Below are positions 8,117 to 16,338 of a stretch of DNA of 64,000 nucleotides, piece by piece (position 1 is the first letter of the stretch; every line of letters begins with the position of its first letter). The notes below the pieces were generated by a model. That model was given only the letters and a program-made list of their open reading frames with translations. It was not told the DNA's origin and did not search any database. The stretch comes from Planosporangium mesophilum (GTDB lineage Bacteria > Actinomycetota > Actinomycetes > Mycobacteriales > Micromonosporaceae), in contig NZ_BOON01000005.1 in the NCBI RefSeq assembly GCF_016863255.1, forward strand, positions 62,001-126,000, in the 5' to 3' direction. The translations under genes and the position numbers were made by a program.

Positions 8117-8254
8117 TTACCGGGTTTCGTCCATAGTGGTCACAGTCGTGGTATCGGCAGCGGAGCCGCTCGGCTTGAAGACGTCGTGCGTCCCGCGTAC
8201 CCGGCCACGGTGCCAACCACGGCCGTTCCATTCGGCCTTACCGTTCCAGCACAT
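8117..8254 (-). CDS. 45-residue Trp-rich peptide, unknown; possible exported or modified peptide
   Basis: A short gene too small for routine calling. An AGAGGGGG ribosome site lies about eight bases before the ATG, directly downstream of the ABC exporter stop (15 bases). The peptide is basic in its first half, with one Cys (residue 2), three Trp (3, 9, 14) and the motif EWNGRGWHRGR, and its second half is Thr/Ser/Asp rich. Third codon positions are mostly G or C, as expected for a real gene here. It is followed by a hairpin terminator, so it ends the transcript exported protein - ABC exporter - peptide. No family is recognised. It could be a secreted peptide, a modified-peptide precursor or a small regulator; no modification enzyme is seen beside it other than the downstream kinase. 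Confidence 0.5.
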   Translation of the reverse strand: MCWNGKAEWNGRGWHRGRVRGTHDVFKPSGSAADTTTVTTMDETR

Positions 8255-8269
8255 CTCGGTCACCCCCTC

Positions 8270-10048
8270 TCATCCGGTTGCCATCAGGTGACGCGCGGGG
8301 CGGGTGGCGTCGACGTTCTGCAGCCGACACCAGTCGGCGAACGTCCCGCCCCGTGCGACGAGTTCGGCCGGTGCGCCGGCCTCGGTTATCCGGCCGCCGG
8401 ACAGCACCAGGACACGGTCGGCCAGGGTGGCCACGCGCAGCCGGTGCGACACGACGAGCGTCATGCGGCCGGCGGCGGCGCGCGTGATCGCGCTCATCAC
8501 CGCATGCTCGGACTCGGCGTCCAGGCCACTGGTCGGCTCGTCCAGCAGCAGTACCGGCGCGTCGCGCAGCAGCGCCCGGGCCAGCGCCAGGCGCCGGCGC
8601 TGGCCGCCGGAGAGCATCACGCCGCCCTCGCCGACGACCGTGTCGTAGCCGGCGGGCAACGCTTCCACGAACGGGTGCACCAGCGCGGTACGGGCCGCCC
8701 GCTCCACCTCTTCGCGGGTCGCGAAGGGCTGGCCGAACGCGATGTTGTCGGCGATCGTGCCGTCGAGGATCCACGGATCCTGCGGTACGAGTGAGATCCG
8801 GTCCCGCAGCGGCCGCGTGTTCACGTCCTTCAGGTCGACCCCATCCAGCAGGATCGCGCCGCTGTCCGGGTCGTACAGCCGCAGCAGTAGCGACAGCAGC
8901 GTCGACTTGCCCACGCCCGTCGCGCCGACCAGGCACACCATCTCGTCGCGGCGCAGCGTCAGGTCGATCCCGCGCAGGACCGGGTGCTCGGCGTCGTACC
9001 CGAAGCTCACGTCGTCGACGGCCAGGGTGAGCGGCGACGCCGGTACCGGTACCGGACGCTCCGGCTCGCGCACGTACTCGGTCGAGTCCAGCAGCTCGTT
9101 CAGGCGCTCGCGGCTGGCCGCGCCCCGCGCCAGGGTGGAGGCGAGCCGGGTCAGCGAGCGCACCGGCCGGTACATGCTCCCCAGGTAGGCCAGCACGACC
9201 AGCAGGACACCCAGCGACATCCGGCCGCTGGTCACCCGTACCACGCCGAGCCACAGCACCAGCCCGCTTCCGGCGGCGAGCAGCAGGTCGGCCGCGGGGC
9301 CGTAGCGCGCCTCCAGGTCGAGCGCGCGAAGCGACGCCCGTACCGTGCCGACGTTCTCCCTGCGGAACCGCCCGGTCTCGGCCTCCTGCTGCGCGAACGC
9401 CTGTACCGCGCGGACGTGGCGGAGGGTCTCGGCGGCCCGTGAGGCCAGGTCGCCCTGGCGGCTCCGGGCCTCCCGCTGCGCGGCCTTGATCTGCCGGCGC
9501 CGTACGACCGCGAGCAGGGCCAGCGGCGGTACGACCACCAGCGCGACGACGGTCATCGCCGGGTCGATCATGAACATGACCACGAGCAGCCCGATCAGGG
9601 TCAGCACGTCCGGTACCGCGCCGACGAGCCAGGCCACCAGCGAGTCCTGTACCCGCGACACGTCGCCGGTCAGCCGGGTCACCAGGTCGCCGCTGCGGTT
9701 GCGGTCGTGGAAGCGGGGCGACAGCGTCAACAGTCTCTTGTAGACCGTCTCCCGCATGTCGGCTCCGATTCGTTCGGCCGCCGCGCCGCTGAGGTAGCTC
9801 GTGAGGTACCCGGTCACGCCGCTCAGCGCGACCAGCACGATCGCGCCGACCGCCGCGACCGCCGCGAGCCCGGCGCCGGACACGCCGCCCAGCGGCCACA
9901 GCCACCCGGTCAGCGGCCGGTGGTTGATGGCGTGGTCGACCGCCAGCGACAGCGGCCACGGTCGGGCCAGGCTCAGTACGGTGTCCGCGACCGCCAGCGA
10001 CGCCGAGACGGCGAGCGGGGCGCGGTACGGCCACAGGAAACGCCACAT
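8270..10048 (-). CDS. ABC exporter, fused membrane and ATPase domains
   Basis: A 592-residue half-transporter of the MsbA/lipid-drug-peptide exporter type, working as a dimer. About residues 1-320 hold six membrane helices with the ABC membrane fold (DMRETVYKRLLTLSPRF coupling region). The ATPase has Walker A GATGVGKST (about 377-385), Q-loop LVPQDPW, signature LSGGQRRR, Walker B VLLLDEPTSGLD and switch His in VVSHR. Its ATG overlaps the stop of the upstream exported-protein gene (TGATG), so the two are coupled, and the 45-residue peptide gene follows 15 bases later. That context suggests it exports a peptide or lipid-linked product of this small operon, but the substrate is not shown by sequence. 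Confidence 0.9.
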   Translation of the reverse strand: MWRFLWPYRAPLAVSASLAVADTVLSLARPWPLSLAVDHAINHRPLTGWLWPLGGVSGAGLAAVAAVGAIVLVALSGVTGYLTSYLSGAAAERIGADMRETVYKRLLTLSPRFHDRNRSGDLVTRLTGDVSRVQDSLVAWLVGAVPDVLTLIGLLVVMFMIDPAMTVVALVVVPPLALLAVVRRRQIKAAQREARSRQGDLASRAAETLRHVRAVQAFAQQEAETGRFRRENVGTVRASLRALDLEARYGPAADLLLAAGSGLVLWLGVVRVTSGRMSLGVLLVVLAYLGSMYRPVRSLTRLASTLARGAASRERLNELLDSTEYVREPERPVPVPASPLTLAVDDVSFGYDAEHPVLRGIDLTLRRDEMVCLVGATGVGKSTLLSLLLRLYDPDSGAILLDGVDLKDVNTRPLRDRISLVPQDPWILDGTIADNIAFGQPFATREEVERAARTALVHPFVEALPAGYDTVVGEGGVMLSGGQRRRLALARALLRDAPVLLLDEPTSGLDAESEHAVMSAITRAAAGRMTLVVSHRLRVATLADRVLVLSGGRITEAGAPAELVARGGTFADWCRLQNVDATRPARHLMATG

Positions 10049-10725
10049 CAGTCGACCCTGCCGACCCGTCCGCGTACCGCGAACCCGGCGCCGATCAGCA
10101 GCATTACCACGGCCGCGCCCACGACCGGGGCGGCCGCCGCCAGCGACCGCGCCGGCGCCGGGGCCGGGGCGTCCATCGACAGCCGTGGCGCCTGGCCGGT
10201 GGGGGTCGGGTCACCGGCGGTCACGCCGTCCCCGGCGGGCGTCGAATCGACCGCGGACGCCGGGTCGACAGCGGGTGCGGCGCCGACGGCCGGTACGGCG
10301 ACGGCCGGGTCGGCTGCCGCACCGGCCGGCGCCGGGAGGCCCTGCGTCGTCGCGAGGCGGCCCGCCTCCGGTCGGCTGACCGCCGGTCGGCCGACGACGG
10401 CCGCGCCTCGCGCGTCCCCGGCGGGTACCGGTGCGGCCCGGCGGTCGCCGGCACCGTGCTCGCCGCGACCCTTCTCGCCGCCGCGACCCCCGCCGTGGTC
10501 ACCGCGATCACCGTGCTCGCCGCGATCGCCGTGGTCACCACCGCCGCCGTCGGAGCGCCGGCCGCCGTCGTGCGAGCTGCCGTGCGAGCCGGCCCGGCGG
10601 TCGTGGCCGTCGTTGCCGAGTGCCTGGGCGGCCGGCAGCGCGGTCCACGCCCCGACCGCGGCGACGAGCGCCGCCACCCGCAGGGCGGATCGGCTCCTGC
10701 CCCATCGCGAATCGCTGCGGACCAT
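10048..10725 (-). CDS. Exported His/Gly-rich protein with C-terminal membrane anchor
   Basis: A 225-residue surface protein of no recognised family. Start at ATG 10725, nine bases after a GGAGG site. Signal peptide at about 1-37 (RVAALVAAVGAWTALPAAQA). Residues 40-95 are a low-complexity run of Gly, Asp, His, Arg and Ser with repeated HGDRGEHGDRG-like units. An Ala/Pro-rich stretch follows, and a C-terminal membrane helix near 197-217 with a short basic tail anchors it. There is no LPXTG motif. Its stop overlaps the ABC exporter start. The His/Asp content suggests metal binding, and the resemblance in composition to the protein at 5943-6452 is striking; both points are inference. Confidence 0.75.
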   Translation of the reverse strand: MVRSDSRWGRSRSALRVAALVAAVGAWTALPAAQALGNDGHDRRAGSHGSSHDGGRRSDGGGGDHGDRGEHGDRGDHGGGRGGEKGRGEHGAGDRRAAPVPAGDARGAAVVGRPAVSRPEAGRLATTQGLPAPAGAAADPAVAVPAVGAAPAVDPASAVDSTPAGDGVTAGDPTPTGQAPRLSMDAPAPAPARSLAAAAPVVGAAVVMLLIGAGFAVRGRVGRVD

Positions 10726-11242
10726 GTCTCCCAACCTCCGGCTTGATCGTTGACTGCCGTCGGTTACACCTTTGCCCGCGAGGCTGAAATACCAGTTAAG
10801 GGACGATTAGAGTCCTTTCATCTTTGGACCCGCCGGTACGGCGGCAGCGCGTGCGCACCGTTGTCGTCGCTGACCCTGTCGCGGTGTTGTCACCCTCAGG
10901 AGGGTGCGGGCAAAACCGAACGGTGCCCCCCTGTAACGGAAAGTGACCGACCCGGGGACATCACTCCGACCCGGCGGTTACTGCGGAGAGTTAGCAATCG
11001 ACATCTGCCCGTCACGGCGCTCACCAGCAAATTCGCCACGCGCATGATAGGCGCCGACTACCGAAAGTAATGAAGGCAAGCCTCGTTGTCCTCTGGTCGG
11101 GCCATTTCCTTCGCTACAAGTTCCAGCAAGCTTGTCACCGTCAGTGACGATCCGTAGGTTTCAACACGCGGCGGGGCCGAGCGGTCACAACCGGCTGTCC
11201 CACCGCATCGCAGATCACCGCTGTCGTTCAGGGGAGGCCGAC
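10726..11242. other. Intergenic region, divergent promoters expected
   Basis: About 517 bases without a convincing gene, between the minus-strand exported protein and the plus-strand exopolysaccharide operon. It is lower in GC than its flanks around 10770-10830 and 11030-11120. A short hairpin CACCCT-CAGG-AGGGTG sits near 10888-10903. Both operons should have their promoters here. No known riboswitch was recognised. Confidence 0.5.
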
Positions 11243-11416
11243 ATGTCGCAACCAAAGGTTCTCGGACCAATCGTCGCCGGAGGGGCCGCCACCCTGCCGG
11301 TCACCGGCAACAACGCCGTACTGACCGCACTGGTCGGCTTCGTGATGGTCGCCGCCGGTCTGCTGCTCATCCGAGCGGTTCGGGTCCGGCCGGCCCGCAC
11401 GCGGCGCCACGGCTGA
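11243..11416 (+). CDS. 57-residue LPXTG-type membrane/sortase-signal protein
   Basis: A very short protein that is almost nothing but a sorting signal: 17 residues, then LPVTGNN (18-24), a hydrophobic helix (about 25-45) and a basic tail ending RPARTRRHG. A GGGGAGG ribosome site precedes the ATG by six bases. There is no cleavable N-terminal signal peptide, so it probably inserts with the N-terminus outside. It is 21 bases upstream of the glycosyltransferase gene and heads the polysaccharide operon. Similar mini-proteins occur beside polysaccharide synthases in actinobacteria; a role as synthase subunit or sortase-anchored handle is inference. Confidence 0.7.
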   Translation: MSQPKVLGPIVAGGAATLPVTGNNAVLTALVGFVMVAAGLLLIRAVRVRPARTRRHG

Positions 11417-11437
11417 GCCGGAGCGACGCGACCAACC

Positions 11438-12721
11438 ATGACGCTGCTCCTCGTAGGCCTGGTGCTGCTGGTGTCCTGGCCCCTGTACAACGTCGCGCTG
11501 GTGCTCTTCGCCACGCATGACAGCGTGACGGCGGGACGGCACCGGCGGTTCGACGCCAGGACGCCCACCGGGTATGAACCCGAGGTCTTCTGGATCGTCG
11601 TACCGTGCCTCAACGAGGAGCGCGTCGTGGGGCGGACCGTCGGCAACGCGCTCGCCCTGCGCGGGCCGATCGGCACCCGGACCCGGGTCCTGGTCGTCGA
11701 CGACGGCTCCGACGACGGCACGCCGGCCGTCCTCTCCGCCATCGACGACCCGAACCTCCACGTCCTGCGCCGTACGCTGCCCGAGGCCCGCAAGGGCAAG
11801 GGCGAGGCACTCAACGCCGCGTACCGGTACATCCGGCAGCACACGGCGGCCGCCGGCGACGACCCCGGCCGGGTGGTGGTCGGCGTCATCGACGGCGACG
11901 GGCGCGGCAGCGCCAACATGCTGGCCGAGGTCTCGCGGGCGCTGGCCGACCCGACGGTCGGCGCGGTGCAGTGCCGGGTACGGATCCACAACCGCGACCG
12001 GCTCCTCGCGGCCGTGCAGGACCTGGAGTTCGCCTGCATCGCCAACGCGAGCCAACTCATGCGCAACTCCCTCGGTACGGTCGGCCTCGGCGGCAACGGC
12101 CAGTTCGTACGCCTGTCGGCGCTGGAACTGCTGGGCACCGCGCCCTGGTCGAAGTGCCTGGTGGAGGACCTGGAGTTGGGGCTGCGGCTGCACCTGGCCG
12201 GCGTGCGGGTCCGGTACACGTCGCGCGCCGCCGTCACCCAGCAGGGCCTGGTCGACGTCCGCCGACTGCTCCGCCAGCGCACCCGCTGGGCGCAGGGCAA
12301 CCTGCAGTGCGTCCGGTACGTGCCGACGCTGTACAAGGCGCCGTCCATCGCCAGCGCGGCCCTGGTCGAAATGCTGTACTACCTGCTCGCGCCGTGGTTC
12401 AACGCGATCGGCACGGTCGTGATGGGCAGTGTGGCGGGGTACTCGCTGTGGCGGATGGCCGCCGACGGCCCGACGTACCAACTGCTCGCCACGGTGGGCG
12501 TGTGGTTCGCGGCCATGGTCGCGCCGTTCCTCACCTGGGGCGCCCTGCACCGACTCCAACTGCGCGACGAAAAGCTCAGCCGCTGCCTTCTCGCCGGCCT
12601 GTGCTACCCGGCGTTCCTGCTGCTCGGCCTGGTCAGCACGTACCGGGCCATCGGCCGCCAGGTCGCCGGGCGCAACGCCTGGGCCAAGACCGAGCGCCTG
12701 GCCGAAGCGGCCGCACGATGA
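11438..12721 (+). CDS. Processive family-2 glycosyltransferase (polysaccharide synthase)
   Basis: A 427-residue membrane-bound glycosyltransferase of the hyaluronan/poly-GlcNAc synthase type. N-terminal helix (2-24), then GT-A domain with VVPCLNEE, VVDDGSDDG (nucleotide Asp pair near 87-88), GVIDGDGRGS (the DxD metal site), CLVEDLELGLRL (catalytic ED) and QRTRWAQG, which is the processivity Q-x-x-R-W signature. Three or four C-terminal membrane helices (about 305-415) would form the export channel. It is followed by UDP-GlcNAc 2-epimerase and a polysaccharide deacetylase, so the polymer probably contains N-acetylhexosamine. The donor sugar cannot be read from sequence alone. Confidence 0.88.
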   Translation: MTLLLVGLVLLVSWPLYNVALVLFATHDSVTAGRHRRFDARTPTGYEPEVFWIVVPCLNEERVVGRTVGNALALRGPIGTRTRVLVVDDGSDDGTPAVLSAIDDPNLHVLRRTLPEARKGKGEALNAAYRYIRQHTAAAGDDPGRVVVGVIDGDGRGSANMLAEVSRALADPTVGAVQCRVRIHNRDRLLAAVQDLEFACIANASQLMRNSLGTVGLGGNGQFVRLSALELLGTAPWSKCLVEDLELGLRLHLAGVRVRYTSRAAVTQQGLVDVRRLLRQRTRWAQGNLQCVRYVPTLYKAPSIASAALVEMLYYLLAPWFNAIGTVVMGSVAGYSLWRMAADGPTYQLLATVGVWFAAMVAPFLTWGALHRLQLRDEKLSRCLLAGLCYPAFLLLGLVSTYRAIGRQVAGRNAWAKTERLAEAAAR

Positions 12722-12798
12722 CCATCAACCACCGACGGCACGGACGCCGACCTCGATACGGGCACGGATGCGGTACCAGAAAGACCGAGGCACGAACG

Positions 12799-13995
12799 AT
12801 GTCATCCCTCCCGGAAGTCCACCTCATCGCCGGTACCCGGCCCGAGGCCATCAAGCTCGCCCCGGTGGCCGTGGCCATGCGCGCCGCCGGCCGGGTCACT
12901 CCGGTCCTCGTCGCCAGCGGCCAGCACCCGACGATGGTGGCGCAGGCCCTCGAAGCGTTCGACCTGACCCCGGACGTGGTCCTGCGGGTCGAGCGGGTCA
13001 CCGGCTCCCAGCCCGAGCTGATGACCGCGATGATCGCGCAGCTGGACGCGCTGTTCGCCGAGCGCAAGCCGGCCGCGGTGGTGGTACAGGGCGACACGAC
13101 CACAACCCTGGCCGGCGCGATGGCCGCGTTCTGGCGCCACATCCCGGTCGTGCACCTCGAGGCCGGCCTGCGCTCCGGCGACCTGGAGTCGCCGTTCCCG
13201 GAGGAGGCGAACCGGCGCCTGGTCGGCCAGCTCGCCCGGCTGCACCTGGCGCCCACCGCGCTGGCCGCCACCAACCTGCTCGACGAGTCGGTACCCGCGT
13301 CCCAGGTATTCATCGCCGGTAACACCGTCGTGGACGCCACGCTCGCCGTGGCGGCTCGCCAGCTTCCGTTCGACGACGAGCGGCTGGAGCGCGCGGTCGC
13401 CGCCGAGGGCCGGCTGGTGCTCGTCACCGCGCACCGCCGGGAGTCCTGGGGCGAGCCGCTGGACCGCATCCTCGGCGCCGTCCGGACGCTCATCGAGCGC
13501 TACCCCGACATCAACGTCGTCCTGCCCAGCCACCCCAACCCGGCGGTACGGGCGCAGGTGGAGGCGGGCCTCGCCGGGGTCGAGCGGGTGACGGTCACCG
13601 ACCCGCTGCCGTACCAGGCCCTGTCCCGGCTGCTGTCCAACGCGTACCTCGTGCTGACCGACTCGGGCGGCATCCAGGAGGAGGCGCCGTCGTTCGGGGT
13701 ACCCGCGCTCGTCCTGCGCGAGGTGACCGAGCGGGTCGAGTCGCTGCACGCGGGCTGCGCCAGGCTCGTCGGCACCGATCCCGACCTGATCGTCACCGAG
13801 GCCTGCCGGCTGCTCGACGACGAGGCGCTGCGCGAGGAGATGACCGCCTCGGGCAACCCGTACGGCGACGGGTTCGCCGCCGTGCGTACCGAGCACGCGG
13901 TCGCCGCGATGCTCGGCCTGGCGGCGGACACGCCGCAACCCATGCCATCGCTCGCGGTGGCCGGCAACGCCGTCACGACGGGAACGGGAGCATGA
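12799..13995 (+). CDS. wecB: UDP-N-acetylglucosamine 2-epimerase (non-hydrolysing)
   Basis: A 398-residue GT-B-fold enzyme that interconverts UDP-GlcNAc and UDP-ManNAc in the cytosol. Seen: GTRPEAIKLAPV at 12-23, QGDTTTT, HLEAGLRSGD, PFPEEANR, VTAHRRESWG, LSHPNP-type VLPSHPNP, LTDSGGIQEEAPS and LREVTERVE, all family signatures with catalytic acidic and His residues. The ATG at 12799 has GAGG nine bases upstream; an earlier ATG at 12718 overlapping the glycosyltransferase stop would add a 27-residue Arg-rich leader without family similarity. It sits between the synthase and deacetylase genes, so UDP-ManNAc is a likely building block of the polymer. Confidence 0.93.
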   Translation: MSSLPEVHLIAGTRPEAIKLAPVAVAMRAAGRVTPVLVASGQHPTMVAQALEAFDLTPDVVLRVERVTGSQPELMTAMIAQLDALFAERKPAAVVVQGDTTTTLAGAMAAFWRHIPVVHLEAGLRSGDLESPFPEEANRRLVGQLARLHLAPTALAATNLLDESVPASQVFIAGNTVVDATLAVAARQLPFDDERLERAVAAEGRLVLVTAHRRESWGEPLDRILGAVRTLIERYPDINVVLPSHPNPAVRAQVEAGLAGVERVTVTDPLPYQALSRLLSNAYLVLTDSGGIQEEAPSFGVPALVLREVTERVESLHAGCARLVGTDPDLIVTEACRLLDDEALREEMTASGNPYGDGFAAVRTEHAVAAMLGLAADTPQPMPSLAVAGNAVTTGTGA

Positions 13996-15767
13996 TGCGT
14001 AGGTACACCGGAAGTCGGCGCGCGGCGATCGGCTCGCTCATCGCGCTGGCGCTGGCCGCCACCGTGACGACGACCCCGGCGCAGGCCGCGGAGCGCCCGA
14101 CCAAGCGCACCGTCACGAAGAGCGCAGCCGGCCGCGGCCCCGCCGACGGCGCAGCGGCCACCAAGCGCCTGCCCGCCCCGCCGCGGCCGTCGAAGCTGCG
14201 CCCCAGCCAGCGCGTGGTCGCCGGATCGACGGCCCCGGCAAAGGCGCAGCCGGGAGCCGCGGCTGCGATCGGCAAGTCCGGCGCCGGCGCCCCGGGCGCG
14301 GGTACCGGCACGACGCTCATCGTCTACGACAACACCGGTCCGTACGCGTGGCTGGGCGAGACGTACGCGATCCAGACGGCGAACCTGGTGTCGCACTTCG
14401 GGGCCTGGACGGCGCACCCGGTGGGCCAGTACACGGCGGGCGAGCTGAGCCGGTACACGTCGGTCGTCTACGTCGGCTCGACCTACGACGAGCCGGTACC
14501 GGTCGCGTTCCTCGACGACGTGACCGCCACGCAGGTCCCGGTGCTGTGGCTGTACGACAACATCTGGCAGCTCACCGCGCGCGACCCGAACTTCGTGGCG
14601 AAGCGCGGCTTCACCTGGACGCAGTTCGACACCTCGACCGTCTCCGAAGTGGACTACAAGGGCACGGCGTTCACCCGCGACACGCTCAACCAGGGCGGCA
14701 TCATGGACCACGTGATCTACGACGCCGCCAAGGCGTCGACCGTGGCCACCGCGGTGCGCGCCGACGGTACGACGTTCCCGTGGGCGGTGCGCTCGGGCAA
14801 CTTCACCTACGTCGGCGAGATCCCGTTCTCGTACGTCAGCCACGACGACCGGTACGTCGCCTTCTCCGACCTGCTCTTCGACGTGCTGGCCCCGAACACG
14901 GCGACCCGGCACCGGGCGCTGGTGCGCATCGAGGACGTCGGTCCGGACGCCGACCCGGCCGAGCTTCGCGCCGTCGCCGACTACCTGTACAGCCGGAAGG
15001 TGCCGTTCTCGGTGGCCGTGTACTCGCGCTACCGCGACCCGAAGGGCGTCAACAACAACGGCCGGCCCGAGGACTACACGCTGGCCCAGCGCCCGAAGGT
15101 GGTCAGCGCGCTGAGGTACATGCAGTCGCGGGGCGGCACCCTGTTGATGCACGGCTACACCCACCAGTACGGCAACACGGCCAACCCGTACGACGGGGTG
15201 AGCGCCAACGACTTCGAGTTCTACCGTGCGCACGTCGACGCGGCCGACAACGTCGTCTACGACGGACCCGTAGCCGAGGACTCGACCACCTGGGTGAACA
15301 ACCGGATCAGCGCCGCCCGGACGGACTTCCGCCTCGCCGGCCTGTCGGTGCCGACCGTGTTCGAGCCGCCGCACTACGCCGCCAGCGCCACCGACTACCA
15401 GGCGTTCAACTCGCAGTTCGGCAAGCGCTACGACCGGGGCCTGTACTTCCCCGGCGCGCTCACCGGCGCCAAGGCGGACCACACGAGGATGAGCGGCCAG
15501 TTCTTCCCGTACGCCGTCCGCGACGTCTACGGGTCGGCGATCGCGCCGGAGAACCTCGGCAACGTGGAGCCGGTCGCGTTCAACCACCACCCGCCGCGGC
15601 TGCCGGCGGACATCCTGGCCTCGGCCAAGCGCAACCTGGTGGTACGGGACGGCTCGGCGAGCTTCTTCTACCACCCGTACCTGGGCACCGACTACCTGAA
15701 GGCGACCGTCGAGGGGGTCCAGGGTCTGGGGTACACCTTCGTCCCCGCCTCTGCCCTGCTCGGCTAG
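13992..15767 (+). CDS. Secreted DUF2334 polysaccharide-deacetylase-like protein
   Basis: A 591-residue exported protein. Signal peptide at about 1-33 (ending TPAQAAE), then a Pro/Lys/Ala linker to about 95. Residues 97-300 form an N-terminal domain opening TTLIVYDNTGPYAWLGE. The C-terminal DUF2334 domain, about 310-590, is related to NodB-type deacetylases: VRIEDVGPDADP (catalytic/metal Asp), LMHGYTHQYG (His pair) and FEPPHYAAS. ATG 13992 overlaps the epimerase stop (ATGA). As last gene of the operon it probably trims acetyl groups from the exported polymer, giving charge. It could instead be a hydrolase of related fold. Confidence 0.82.
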   Translation: MMRRYTGSRRAAIGSLIALALAATVTTTPAQAAERPTKRTVTKSAAGRGPADGAAATKRLPAPPRPSKLRPSQRVVAGSTAPAKAQPGAAAAIGKSGAGAPGAGTGTTLIVYDNTGPYAWLGETYAIQTANLVSHFGAWTAHPVGQYTAGELSRYTSVVYVGSTYDEPVPVAFLDDVTATQVPVLWLYDNIWQLTARDPNFVAKRGFTWTQFDTSTVSEVDYKGTAFTRDTLNQGGIMDHVIYDAAKASTVATAVRADGTTFPWAVRSGNFTYVGEIPFSYVSHDDRYVAFSDLLFDVLAPNTATRHRALVRIEDVGPDADPAELRAVADYLYSRKVPFSVAVYSRYRDPKGVNNNGRPEDYTLAQRPKVVSALRYMQSRGGTLLMHGYTHQYGNTANPYDGVSANDFEFYRAHVDAADNVVYDGPVAEDSTTWVNNRISAARTDFRLAGLSVPTVFEPPHYAASATDYQAFNSQFGKRYDRGLYFPGALTGAKADHTRMSGQFFPYAVRDVYGSAIAPENLGNVEPVAFNHHPPRLPADILASAKRNLVVRDGSASFFYHPYLGTDYLKATVEGVQGLGYTFVPASALLG

Positions 15768-15778
15768 TCAGCACCCCC

Positions 15779-15829
15779 ATGATCACGGAGATTTCCCCGC
15801 GCCCGGCGCGGGGAAATCTCCGTGATCAT
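15779..15829. repeat. Perfect 25-base palindrome, likely bidirectional terminator
   Basis: Arms 15779-15803 and 15805-15829 are exact reverse complements with a single central base, starting and ending ATGATCACGG/CCGTGATCAT. It lies between convergent genes, just after the deacetylase stop and overlapping the last codon of the SnoaL-like gene on the other strand. It can terminate both transcripts. Its GATC-ended shape recurs at 23269-23320 and 58217-58255. Confidence 0.8.
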
Positions 15830-16200
15830 GCGTTTGGGGGGACCAGCCGGTGCAGCGCCGCCACGTCGTAGACCTGGCGGATCCGGCGGATGAGGCCGCC
15901 CTCGACGTCGAGGTACTCGACCACGCGGATCACGTCGGCCGGCTCGCCTACCAGGCAGTCGTACATCAGGACGGCACGCCCGGCCTCGTACACCTCGGTG
16001 ATGATCTTGACCTGGATCAGCCGAGCGGCGATCCTGGTGAGCGTGTCGATCAGCCGGTCCGGCGAGGCCGGGCCGCCGACGTCGGGCTCGAGGGCAGTGT
16101 TGGACTCGATGACGGCGTCTTCCGCGAGCAGGCGGCGGACGCCGTCGAGGTCGCCGCTGGTCCAGGCGTCGAGATACCCGTGGGCGGCACGTCGGGTCAG
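15826..16200 (-). CDS. SnoaL/NTF2-like protein without an ordinary start codon
   Basis: A frame of about 124 residues with NTF2/SnoaL features: YLDAWTSGDLDGVRRLLAEDA, VIESNTALEPDVGG, DRLIDTLTRIA, ITEVYEAGRAVLMYDCLVG and VVEYLDVEGGLIRRIRQVYD. This family covers small cone-shaped proteins used as isomerases, hydratases or ligand binders. Between the upstream in-frame stop (near 16230) and the domain there is no ATG, GTG or TTG; the first plausible codon is CTG at 16200. A TATAAG hexamer (16211-16216) sits ten bases upstream, as for a leaderless transcript. So the gene is either started at CTG, or has lost its start and is decaying. The function is not predictable. Confidence 0.6.
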   Translation of the reverse strand: MTRRAAHGYLDAWTSGDLDGVRRLLAEDAVIESNTALEPDVGGPASPDRLIDTLTRIAARLIQVKIITEVYEAGRAVLMYDCLVGEPADVIRVVEYLDVEGGLIRRIRQVYDVAALHRLVPPNA

Positions 16201-16338
16201 TGAGTCGGTACTTATAGGGACAAAGTACCACCCCCCGTGGCGAGATCACCGCCAGGAGTCCTCAGGTTCGGACCCCGGCGGCCGACCGGAACCATGTCCC
16301 GCACAGGCGGGAGTGGGCTACGGCAGAGGGTGCCAGGT

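Noticed and set aside
11605-13995. One long open frame through the glycosyltransferase into the epimerase
   Set aside because: The first 1.1 kb is an out-of-frame shadow of the glycosyltransferase rich in Arg/Pro/Ala; the epimerase fold starts only after 12799, where there is a proper ribosome site.
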